Assembly: GCA_009192285.1 (NCBI GenBank)
Contig: WBVU01000022.1
Span: 186,001 to 250,000 of the forward strand
Direction of reading: 5' to 3'
DNA length: 64,000 nt
Origin: Morchella semilibera
Taxonomy: Eukaryota > Ascomycota > Pezizomycetes > Pezizales > Morchellaceae
Numbering within the stretch: position 1 is the stretch's first letter; each line of letters starts with the position of its first letter. The notes beneath the pieces are model-generated. The model did no database searches and had not been told where the DNA came from. It saw nothing but the letters and a program-made list of their open reading frames with translations. Both the position numbers and the translations under genes were made by a program. Positions 48,079 to 59,115 of this stretch are shown piece by piece.

Positions 48079-48162
48079 GGTTGCGTGGTGTAGTTGGTTA
48101 TCACACTTGCCTCACACTCAAGTGCTCGCAAGTGGTCCCCGGTTCGAGCCCGGGCGCAATCA
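48079..48162 (+). tRNA. tRNA-Val (anticodon CAC) with 10-nt intron
   Basis: An 84-nt gene. The acceptor stem GGTTGCG pairs with CGCAATC. The D- and T-arms are identical to the tRNA-Val(AAC) at 9 kb. The anticodon stem CTTGC/GCAAG surrounds CTCACAC with anticodon CAC. A 10-nt intron (CTCAAGTGCT) sits at the canonical 37/38 site, and removing it leaves 74 nt. A TTTT at 48168-48171 is a fitting Pol III terminator. It decodes GUG. Confidence 0.93.
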
Positions 48163-48549
48163 TTACCTTTTACTCCATCCTCCATCCTAGATAAAACAGA
48201 TTCTCCAGTGGGTTCATGTTGAATTCCCACGAGGTCGTGGGGAAAACTGTTCTTTTGCCCCGCCTTCAAACTGAAGTCAGTCCGAGACTCCAGGGAGTCC
48301 TCCCCACCCACAACCAAATCTAGCTGTTCCTCATATCTACTGTTTGATTAATCTAGTTGTGCAAGCAGTTGCCCGTCAAATGACTTCCAGCAAGTGAGGC
48401 ATCGCGAAAGCACGTGACGAAGAAATTATATATGCTTAGTCATGATCAGACGTCCAGTTTCGTGCCTACATAGCTAAGTAGGTATGCGGCTCTTCGCCGC
48501 GTCCCAAGCTTTCCAAATCCCCCAGAGACCGCCAAACACGCACTGCAAG
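48163..48549. other. intergenic tRNA-Val to orc5
   Basis: The 387-bp spacer carries the promoter and leader of orc5. A CACGTGACGAAG sequence (CACGTG core at about 48412) and TATATATGCTTAG follow about 110-140 bp before the start codon. No gene is present. Confidence 0.4.
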
Positions 48550-50259
48550 ATGCTTCCTGACGAGACCGTATCCAACGAGCTAATTTCCCTCATTAATGAC
48601 CAGTACCCCTGTAGAGTCCCCCAGCTACAGCGACTCTCTGCACTCATAGGCGATGTTTGTTTGTTGAGCTTTCCGCCGTCTATTCCTTTCACTGCTGACC
48701 AGGACCGAAAACTAGGAAGATGATCCGAGTCCACCAGCGATAATTGTCCACGGTTTGGAGGCGACGGGGAAGTCGCTTATTGTGAGGTCGTTTTTGGAGA
48801 TCATGGGGTGCAAGTTCTCGTGGGCGCCGTGTAATGAGTGTGTTACGGCGAGGCACCTGACGCAGAGGATTGCGGCTGCTGTGGGCGGGGCGGAGGACGC
48901 GGCGAAATGTGAAAATACGAGTGCGTTGGGGGTTCATCTACAGATGCTGTTGAAGGATGGCGGGAAACATTATTTGGTACGGACACTGCAATTGCGTTGC
49001 GCTTATGACGGGGAGAGGCTAACTGCTGGATCCATAGGTTTTGGACCGAATTGACCAGCAGCGGGAATTGACTCCTACTCTACTAGCTTCGTTAGGTAGA
49101 TTGGGGGAAATGGTTAGTAGTATCTAAGGGCGGATGATTGGTTGGACTAACGGTTGTACCCAGATTCCAAACCTGACGGTTATATTCATTGTTTCGGTCT
49201 CCAAGGCGCGCCTGCTAAGCTCCGCCGAGGTCCCCCATATCCACTTCACACCCTACACGAAAGAGGAGAGCATTAAAGTTCTCTCCAAGTACGTTCGACG
49301 AATTACCAAGCTCCCCTCTACGGGCGACGAAGCCGAAGACGAGGAGGAAGACGAGGAGGAAGACTACACTGAAGAGACCGCCAAAGAGGAGCTCTATGTG
49401 TGGGAGAAATTTTGTGGCACGGTATGGGACTCGCTGGCAAAGGGAGCCGCCAGAGATATTGTGCAGTTTCGCGAGTCGGTGGATAGGATGTGGGATCAAT
49501 TCGTGCAGCCTATTGCAAAGGGGCAGTACGGGACTAGGAATTTCTCGCAGTTGTATCTGCTGCAGAAGGACATGTTCAGGAGGGAGACGAATATTACGAA
49601 CTCGGTTGTCCCAGTCACGGCAACGAGGACGACAACGGCGTTGAAAAGTAAGCTTTCCCCTTCGCGGATAGTATATTGGGGCGGTTTGCTAACGAGCACT
49701 TTGACAGATGTCCATGATCTACCCTATTACTCCAAGTACCTCCTATGTGCTGCCTACCTCGCATCGTACAATCCTTCGCGGTTAGATGTAACATTCTTCA
49801 CGAAAACGGGTGATTTCAAGAAGAAGCGTCGAGGAGGCGGCGGCGGTGGTAGGGGTAGGCCCGCAAAAAACAGAAAGGTATTTAGTAGCTCCACGGAGGA
49901 TTTTTCCAATATACATTAATCTAACCCTAATTGTAGATTCATCGAAGACTTCTAGGCCCACAAGCATGGCCGCTTGAGCGTATGTTAGCGATCTTCTACG
50001 CCATCCTACCACATCCTACCAACTCATCGGTAGATCTCCAGGCACAGGTTAATAGTCCCTCTCCTTTCCCGGTAGAATATAAATACTGATTACCTAGTAA
50101 TAGATTGCGACCCTGACATCGCTCCGCCTCCTGACCAAGGCCTCAGTAACAGACGTTTTGGAGGCTTCCACAAAGTGGCGCGTCAATGTTGGATGGGATT
50201 ATATCAGAGGAGTAGCCAGAAGCGTCAAATTTGACATTGAGGACTTTATTGCGGAGTAA
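48550..50259 (+). CDS. orc5: origin recognition complex subunit 5
   Basis: ORC5, an AAA+-like subunit of the six-protein complex that marks replication origins and loads MCM. Seven exons assemble in frame to 453 aa: 48550-48654, 48716-48976, 49038-49112, 49164-49647, 49708-49877, 49937-50047 and 50104-50259. The N-terminus (LINDQYPCRVPQLQRLSALIG) and PSPPAIIVHGLEATGKS give the ORC5-type start and Walker A (about residues 48-55). YLVLDRIDQQ corresponds to Walker B. VHDLPYYSKYLLCAAYLASYNP is a hallmark of ORC5. The C-terminal winged-helix region ends FDIEDFIAE. An acidic [10 protein letters not shown] insert and a (G)n/RG stretch interrupt the protein. All splice phases agree without correction. 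Confidence 0.95.
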
Positions 50260-50854
50260 GGACAATATGCATTGCCGAGTGATAATGCATGACCAAGCGG
50301 CGATCGAATGCATCTTTTTTCTTACTAATGATATTTTCTTTTCTTTTCTCTTTTTCCTAATTCCTCTTTTGTTTTTGTTTTTGTTTTTTCTTTTCAGGCC
50401 TTTTTTTTATCCTTCTAGGAGTCAATGGGAATTAGAAATTGTGGATATCATCTAAATACTGAATGCTGCACACAGTTGTAGAGCCTCTACAACGAAGACT
50501 ACCTAAACAGTCCGCCAGGTCGAAACCTTGTCAGAAAGAAAGGGCAACATACATGTAGATAACTACAGCCTCCCTCCCCGCGCTGGGAACGCTACCGCCA
50601 TAGTATTTTATGGTCTTGGGAACGTTCCCAAGTTGCCTAATTGGGCAAGTACGCACACATGGAACGAGCCACATCATATAAGAGACTTTGCGCAAAGTCT
50701 CTATAGGTGGGTGCCCCCGCCTTTAGTCTCCACCACCTTTACAACTATTTGGAAGCACGACAGGACTACAGACTCGTTAAGTATTCTGCTTTAATACTGT
50801 TAACAAGTACTTATTGACCTGGTCGGTCGGCAGGACTTTACAATACAATGGGTG
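50260..50854. other. intergenic orc5 to orphan gene
   Basis: ORC5 3' region with TTTTCTTTT/TTTGTTTTTG tracts (50330-50410), then the leader of the next gene. A TACATGTA lies at 50550. No coding feature is seen. Confidence 0.5.
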
Positions 50855-51526
50855 ATGATGACACCAACCAGAAGAAACGAAAAAGTCAACAAGTGGAAGA
50901 CCTCGTATTCCAACATAACCGCGGCGGAAGCAGAAAAGAGACTAGGCATCAGAGTTCGACTACCCAAAGGGACAGCGGTTGAAACATCATTGGCAAATGC
51001 AAAGCATAGCGGGATTGATGCCATCAAGGAAACAAAAGAGAAGGTCTATTATGACCGTATATTAGAACATCTTAAAGCCGAGGGATATCCTACGGAAGGG
51101 GATCCGGATTTCAAAGCCAACATCAATGACTTGGTCCATGCAACCACCAATCCGATACTGTTCGATTTCATGTGCCAGACAGGGCGTGAGACTATACGGC
51201 TAAGGAAGGAGAAAGAGATTATCTGTGTAGATGGCGAGACAAGAGGTACAGAGGAATTTATTGTATTGGATTTATTTTCGGTAGTAGAGGAAAAGTGTGT
51301 CTCCGTAGCGGAAGCAAAGCGACCATCGCTCGGAAAGGCACTAAGACAGTGTTTACTAACAATGAAAAATATTGGGGACAACAATTGTGGAGGCAAGGTC
51401 TACGGTTTTGTTACGACAGGGCAGCATTGGCAAATCAAGTACATCGTTTGCAAGCTCGAGAGCCTTGGAAGAAAACTTAAAGGGCAGGGCATAAGCTGGC
51501 TGGGGAGTGATGCTCACTCCCGATGA
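50855..51526 (+). CDS. orphan protein, possible fungal PD-(D/E)XK nuclease-like fold
   Basis: Open frame of 223 aa with no intron needed. The centre has ATTNPILFDFMCQTGRETIR and EEFIVLDLFSVVEEK, then AEAKRPSLGKALRQCLLTMKN and GGKVYGFVTTGQHWQIKYI. The E-x-K of AEAKR after a hydrophobic strand, followed by an amphipathic helix with QCLL and a GFVTTG-W strand, is the pattern of a restriction-endonuclease-like core seen in fungal lineage-specific families. That assignment is from pattern memory only. The frame ends soon after the core (SWLGSDAHSR), earlier than such proteins usually do, so the gene may be truncated. An ATG at 50848 in another frame opens a 44-codon frame overlapping the start. 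Enzymatic function is unproven. Confidence 0.5.
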   Translation: MMTPTRRNEKVNKWKTSYSNITAAEAEKRLGIRVRLPKGTAVETSLANAKHSGIDAIKETKEKVYYDRILEHLKAEGYPTEGDPDFKANINDLVHATTNPILFDFMCQTGRETIRLRKEKEIICVDGETRGTEEFIVLDLFSVVEEKCVSVAEAKRPSLGKALRQCLLTMKNIGDNNCGGKVYGFVTTGQHWQIKYIVCKLESLGRKLKGQGISWLGSDAHSR

Positions 51527-54500
51527 GCCAGAAACCCGGGACAAAAACCATTTGAGTATCCAATAGACCAGGGGCTAGTGCTAGTGTTGTCAGAGTTGAA
51601 GTCACCATGGTGACGGCTGGGGGGAGGGTGGACGTTAGGATGGATAGCTCTGGGGCCATTTATTAACATTAGCACAGTAGTCTTGCGGGTTCTCATGGCA
51701 TCTTTGCTATTTCTTTTACTATATCTATAGGAATATGCCACTGCATCGCTATTCGTGTCCGCCAGAAAGCCCGTAAGTATTTATAGTCACGACGTATCAC
51801 TCGATCGACGCCCGCGATAAACCCGCCAATCAATGGCTTCAGAGCCTGATGCTGGGGTCATGGTCTCCCTTTGGAGACTCATGGGCCATATATATCAACT
51901 AGGTATTGTTTTCTTCCACTCCTCCCTCCTACTCCCCCTCTCCGCGGTACAATACTCAGAGTGTAGTGTTCAGAGTACTATACGCGGGGGAAGTATGCAA
52001 CTGATGGTGGCAATAGTGCTGCCGGCCATAGAGAACCTGGGCCCAAGCTAGCATTTTAAATAAGTAGATACCTTACCATATCATTACCCGCCAATTGCAA
52101 ACGTCTAATATTGAACATCTTTAAATTCACCATTTCCTTTTCTGCCCCATTTAAAGTATATACGAACCTTCAGTCGCCATATATTTAAACTACCGTGTGT
52201 TATATATACATGTATATATGCTTCCTAAAATTCTAGCTACACGTACCGCGTATACGGACCCGCAGTAACCTTCTCTCCACCAGTCTGTCCTAGCCCGCCT
52301 AGTCACAAATTATATAAAGCCGGTCCTGACTATCCCCGCATGCTCGAACCTACCGGTAGCCCCTAGTTACCGGTCATATATCGCCGCTATCATTGACGCC
52401 GACGGCCTAGCACCTACACATCCACCCCCACGCCCGGCGTGTTCAGCCACAATATAAACCCCCTCTAACTCTCTTATCCCACACGCAGCCGCAAGACAAG
52501 AATGTATGCCTAGCTACCTAGCTAGACCGGTGCGAGCGCCGACCACCGCCAGGCCCACCCAACCCGTATACCACCATTGACACCCAGGCCTGACCGCCGC
52601 TCATCGTCACCAGCCCTGGCCAAGCCAGTTATCAATTCCTCTTACCGCGCGCCTGGGAGGTATACGTACGTACCACGCACGCATCGTGGCTATCAACTTC
52701 AGGTCCGGCAGGTACTATCGAGCTTCAAGAAAGAGAGATCCCCACAGATTAGATTTTCCCATAATCCGCCTAATCCTGCACTCTATCTGTGTGGCCATAA
52801 CTGATACCGGTACATACGTGCAAGCATGAAACCCACCACGGAGAAAGAGTAGTTTACTAAACTACATATACCAGGTACTGTATTGTATCAGATCAACCTT
52901 GAGCAAGACCAACCTTGGATGGTAGTGGTGTAGACGTATGCGCATAGTACCCGGTCGGTGTTATACTATCAAATAGTAAGATTCAACCCGAGCATAGCCA
53001 TGGCATGGTAAGCTAGGTAAGGCAAGATAGATAGAAACGTACCCCGCATCTCTCACAGGTTTCCTCGTCCATAGCTACATAGCCCCGGCTGATGTTGCGT
53101 GCACAGGGATGGACACGATGTGCTGCGCGCGGCGAATACAACCATAATCAATCAATTAATTGTACGATTCAAGACACAGATGTATCAGGCATTATGTATC
53201 ATGTCTGCGTCAGTTATTTCCGATCCAGTACGTAGGGTGGTTATAGGTACATTCCGAGACCAGACAACAACAAATAATAAATTAATACCAACTGTTCCAA
53301 TTAAGCGGGACGTCAAGTAGTTAGAGTTCTATAGTTAGCTCCCTTCCTTCAATCCAGGTAGAAGGACGTTACAATTGCACTCCACCCCGTCAGTCAATCA
53401 GTCTCAGTCAGGGGGAGGGATCGAAGGTTGATGTCCTCCTGTCAAACACCCTCCCGCTCCGCATTTTGAAACCCCGTCTCTCTCTGATTTTCCAAATCAT
53501 TGCGAATCACTCGACCCCCATCTTCACCCTTACCCTCACCCCCCCGTGCGCGCGAACATCGGAGCAGTGCAGTATGTAAACGCCACGCAAGCTATTAATT
53601 GCAGCCCAACAAGGACTCTCAGTTAATTGCCTTTCGGTTTGCCTGCTCCATATGTCCGAGTATACGTAGTACCAACAATATGTACGTACGTATATATGCC
53701 AAGGCAGTAATACAAGCACTCCGCCTGTAGAATATGCAAGCACGCGTGCCCCAGGTATGCCCGTTCCCATATTTCTACGGAGTCCGTCCCCTCTCAGGGG
53801 ACCGGAGACGAGGAAGGAAAGGAGGAAGCCTCGGGCCAGAGTAAGCCTTGCGCAATGGAATGTATACCGACACAATTAAGGTTACCGCTTCTTTTTCTTT
53901 TTTTTCTTTTGCTTCTTATTCTTTCCTTTCACATCGGTCCCGCCAAGTTTGTAAGCGTGGGTGGAGCCCCACAGAATTATGTGACTGGTTCTCCACTCTT
54001 CATTGTAGGGGATTAGATCGCGGGATAGAGCACCTATCCATCGGCTTTGGGGCTTCCATCTCCGAGCCCCCTATCCCTCCATACTCGACTCCTGGACTGC
54101 GCACAAAGGGCATCAATGAGAATGGGCCCGTATAATCTTGGTACCCGGGCAATAATGTTCAACGGGGTATGTAAATCCGTCGTGCAAATCCGCTCGTCCA
54201 CTCACCTTCTTAGGGCAGCACACCTCCGGAAGCCCCCCGAAAAAGCCAAGCCAGCGTAATGCGTTAGCATTTACGAAAGGGATGGGAGGGAGGGGAAAAA
54301 AAGAATAGTTCAAAAATAACTAGAAACCACGTACATACCTACTGTGATACGCAATTTGTATGTATGGCTTGATATTCGTTCAGCCTTGGGCGCCCAGCCG
54401 GGCCATGTATCTACAATCCGGACCTTGGCCGTTAACGATGATGGTCATTCCGAGCCCTCCCAAAACGTGGACCCCTTACATGTATGGGGACTCAAAACCT

Positions 54501-57500
54501 CCGGGCCCATCCTTTAAAGAAGTGGAACAAGAAAAGGACCGATGTTCATAGTTCGACCCCTGTTGTTGGCCTGGTTGGTTGGATTGTCTCTTGGCGCGTG
54601 CGTAACACACTAATTCTTAAATACAGTAACCTTAATTCGACTTTCAAAATCTCCTCCAAGGGTTTCAGATGTGGTCAAGCCTCCTGGATAAAGGTTTATC
54701 CAGAGAATATACATAACTACATGTACTATACCTAGCCCTCCGGCGGAGTGTCCTCCGCGGACTTGCGACGCTGCACTTGCGCGCGCACGACACCTGAGAT
54801 CATTGGCAGGCGGCCATCTGGATACATAGAATTATGCGCTGTCTTGCACCGGGTATTGGTCCAGATTCATCAGGGATCTCTTGGAAATATTCCATATTCT
54901 CATATTGCTCCGGCCGCCAAGCTGTTGGTAAGAAACAAACACCATATACGTCGAGTGATATCTCAAGATTGCGCCGCCACGCCTCCGCACCGCCGCCCTG
55001 CCAAGGCCGGGAAACCTGCACTGCAGAAATGTAGGGACTAAACCCCTGCGGGCGATCTCCTTGTGGAGGTACTGCAATGCATCTGGACCGGACCAATTCC
55101 AGAGAGGTCTGCCTGCACTGGGAGAAAAGCAAATATTGATGAATTGATAACGTTGCCGCAGTAGCTGGATAATGCCCAGACTGTATCGCATGTGCCATGC
55201 AGTGTATCAAGGGTCAATGAGAGATAACCAACTTACTGGGTAGGTTTCTGAAGAGAATATCTAACATCAACCAATTGATCCTTGGTGCACCATCCATACC
55301 CTTTCCACGATTCATGACGACAGCATGCCTTGAACCCCCACACCCCAGCACAATCTGAAACGCCTGTTACTACCAATCATATAGTTGTAGCTTTGATTTA
55401 AATGTCTGGTAGATATCCTAAATTTTATCTTCATGATTCATCACTCGGTTTTTAGAGACTAGATAGCTGAGCCATACATAGCGCCTAGATCATTTGTGGA
55501 TAAGTTACATGCCTGAAACATTCATGTATACTATGAAGTAATGCCCTAGGAGGGTGGTATATATCCTGATCTGAGTTAATGTCGTTAGAGTAACTTTAAC
55601 TAGGCAGGTTGCGACACCTAATACTTACGTACATCAGCTGCTCAAAGCAAAACCCTTATCACATCACCCTCCGAATACACTCGGAAATAATATTTCGTAA
55701 CGTTGACCAGACACCAGAAGACTTCAGTGGCTGAGATGGAGTAAAGTTTTCGTTCGCGCACCTAATCGGACCCCACGTGAAATATCCCATGCAACCAACA
55801 TACCAGCCAACTAGATATCGAAGCCTAAAAGGCTTACGAGAAAGAAAGTATGTAGACAACGACAAAAATTCTTTCTCTGCAGCTATCCGAGATCCCGGTA
55901 CTACGTCATTGGGTCAGCAATCGTGCGCCAGGAAAGGCAATCCACGTCGAATGCAGTTCATCTTTCTAGTGACAGGTTTAGCGAAAATAAAGGTCGCGGC
56001 TGATAAGTAAACCAAAATTGAACGAACTGAGAAACATGGGGGTAATGATGACCCCTCTGATTAGCTATGCCAATAGTGCAAGTCTGTCCAGGTTCACTCG
56101 ATCGCCTTGATTAGTACTACCAATGGATTTCAGTCGTGGCAGCCTCCGCTATGGTATCCAGGGTAAGTGAGTAGCAAGGCACACAAGCCACACTGCCACT
56201 TACTCTGGACGCGCGGAGAAATCTATTAAATTCCTGAGTGATAGTAGCTTAGTCATCTAAACACCGTTATTATACGCCCGACCCATATCCATCACTTATC
56301 ACTCGGTTTTTGCACCACTTTTAGTCCGGAATGTGATAGAGGGCAGATCGCTTCAATTACCCTGTGTAGGTACTGATACTTGTGGCGAAAGTCACATTTG
56401 ACACGTACTCTATCTACATGTATCTATCCACCGATCACCGCGCGAAAACCTAACATCTGTATCAACAGTGTCCATAGATACGAGGCTCCAAGGAACCAGA
56501 ACTGAGGTGTTGGTATTTTAAGCGTACGTTCAACGGATAAATGCCGCAAATTTTGCCAGGGTAACAGCGTAATATTCATTCCCTTAAAGATCGTTAAAGA
56601 AAGAAAAAGGTTAAACCCGGGAGTATTAAGTTCGCCGCTTGGCTACAGGAGTGGAACCACTGCTTGGAGCCTTTACTCCATATTGAGAGTCTAAAGACCT
56701 CAGAGTAATAGCCAGGTAACGGGCGGGGTCGTCTCAGGTTACAACGACCCTATGAATGCTCCTATAGGCCTAATCCCTCGTCATTGCGCTTCTTTATGAG
56801 CTGTAAGTACTTGTGTAAGTGTATTGTACGACCAATCGTGATCAGGGAAAGGAGGGGATAAAGTAGTAGTAGTACACGCGTGTAGGTGAGTTGTAACCCC
56901 AGCTCTGAGCCGGGACAGCAACCTAAAGGTTCATTGAGGCCTACCCGTTGAGTCAGTGCACAAATCTACCAGTCATAAGCGAAGGATAACCTTGATAAAC
57001 ATATTACTGAAACGCTAACCTTTCAAAGACCGGCCATTGAAAAATTAATTGCTACATAGTAGAAAAATGTGGGAAAAAACTCCCCAGCTGTTCTGTAGAG
57101 CCGATTCTCTATATCAAGAGTACCGGTATATTCCTTGGGAGGATATTCATAGGAAAGCAGATCATGCCCTCTCTCGGGGCTGGATTCCGTAGGAGAATAT
57201 TTTTATAGCCGCTATTACTTAATATAGGATGATTACACTTTAATCTGGCAGGGACATCGGCTCTGTAGGCGAAGACTAAAGGGAAGAAACGAAAGGCACC
57301 GCCGTTCCACAGGCAACTTCAACACGATCAATTCGAATATCTCAAAACTGCCTGTAATCCGAACCTTGGAGTCTGGAGAAAGATTCATCCTCTTAATGCG
57401 GCTGTCGACTATTATATTGCCCTTGGCGTTGGTTCCCCCCTTGGCAGTAGGCGAGTGGGTCTGGAATATCTGGTTCTTGAGAAGGGTATCTGTGTATGAG

Positions 57501-59115
57501 GCTGCCCCCTTCGTGAGCCGAGAAACACCTCATGCCCCTTGAAGTTTTACCAAGGGCCGGGAAGTATTGATTCATGGTCACAAGTCCACTTTCAGGGCCT
57601 TTGCGCAATGAATCTTGGGTTGGTGATCTCCAAGTTTCTCGGACGAATTGCTCAATGTTTTGCTTGGCTTCCGACCCCAACAGTCAGACTTTAGAGTTGC
57701 TAACCGTGCATTGCGATTCACATGTAGAGGAGGTACTCGCTCACCCAAAGGCTCAAGATCAATGAAAACGAGTTCTAGGGGATGTCACATTCTGCAGCCT
57801 TAGACAGGCTGAAGTGGGCTCAGGACCTCATATGTATGCATGGATTTTTTACGCGAACGCGACACCAGTCACGGGAATTCGCGAGCAAAGATACTTAGCC
57901 AATAGGGGTGCACAAAGATGTAGTTACGTGGCTTGGACTACACCCAATGGCTTGCAGGAGACCTATAGCGCGACTCAAGTAAATCTCCAGATTACCTGAG
58001 AGTTGACGCCAGGTGAAAGATTTTCTCGTTAATCAAATTTACATGGGGGCATTGTGTTTGTCTCGGCAAGAAATCTAGAGTTCTTGGTTTGGGTTCTTGG
58101 GCGTTTTACGGTGAGGATGTTTCTCGCCATTGCCGGAGCCCCGATGGAAAAAACTGACCGATCCCCTGCCATATTAGCCTGATGATTGTGTTTCAGAGCG
58201 GCTGTTGTGCATGTTAGATGCATTCGAGTGATAAATTATGAAGCAGCACATCGTTTCACCTAACTGGCAAAGAAAGAAGGGAAAGGGCATTTAGAAGGGT
58301 AGATCTATGATCTGACACTTCTTAAAAATGGTTAAATTCAACTTTTCACCAATCCGTTGTTTGAAAATATGTACGTAAAACTTCTCCGGAATTAGGGTGT
58401 GACTGCGAACCCCATGGCCTGAATACTACATGTATACTTCTTAATTCTTTTCAATTCAAGATTGCAGGTATTAGGGTAGGGTAAAATTCATGATTAGGCG
58501 CCTCAGGCGCTGTGGCACACGTATTACGTTTATCTACCGCGTACAATGAGCTGGTGTGCTGACTAATAGAAAGGCCTGACAAACTCTGAGTTTCACAGCA
58601 TTCCTTGGAACGTCCCCTCACCGAGACTTCCTTTCTCCTGCATCTCCCAACCAACACCCGCGTCGTAAATCCCCGCAGCCACTGCAACATCAACTACTTA
58701 CGTTACCCATCTAAATCTCCCGATATACAATCAGAGAAAATTCATCTCTCCCCCTCTTGGGTTCACTTCCATCATCAAAAGTTAAACATCGTACTCTTTT
58801 CCTACCTTGAAATCTAGGTGATCGGCGTGGCAAAGACTGGTAGAAGGCATCCAGCAGCACTTTAAAAAGCTGCCCCTCCCCAGTAAAGAGAATCGAGACG
58901 TCAACACATCGTCTCCGACTATCTAGAGAGCGAAGGTGTGAGTAGAGTCAATAAGGGAACGCAAATATTAGTCGCGCGCGACCACTATTGAGAAGTTGTT
59001 AGAATCGTACGCGTCATCGCCAACCATAATCGTTGGATTGACTGCTGCTTCCTCTATTTGGCCCGAGTAATATTCTCCATTTGGTGTTTGCGAGAAAAAA
59101 TCTGTCACCATCATA
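51527..59115. other. 7.6-kb gene-poor block
   Basis: The longest interval without a supportable gene. Content: TACATGTA at 52207, 54477, 54718, 56415 and 58427; ATCACTCG at 51796, 53506, 55440, 56298 and 58225. Minus-strand frames at 54800-55210 look partly protein-like in two overlapping frames (annotated separately). Short frames near 57.4-57.8 kb have no match I recognise. No LTR or TIR pair was found by eye. Confidence 0.5.
54800..55210 (-). pseudogene. unidentified protein-like open frame, possibly a relic
   Basis: A 136-codon minus-strand frame whose second half (RRNLEISLDVYGVCFLPTAW, PEQYENMEYFQEIPDESGP) has normal protein composition. A second minus-strand frame over 55191-54832 reads protein-like in the other half (SLGIIQLLRQRYQFINICFS, RPLWNWSGPDALQYLHKEIA). 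Two overlapping good-looking frames suggest a frame-broken gene fragment or an unmodelled intron. I do not recognise the family, and no flanking exons could be joined. Confidence 0.25.

Noticed and set aside
51477-51741. Possible non-LTR retrotransposon endonuclease fragment (a GDFN string in a minus-strand frame)
   Set aside because: One short string without the surrounding domain blocks; likely chance.
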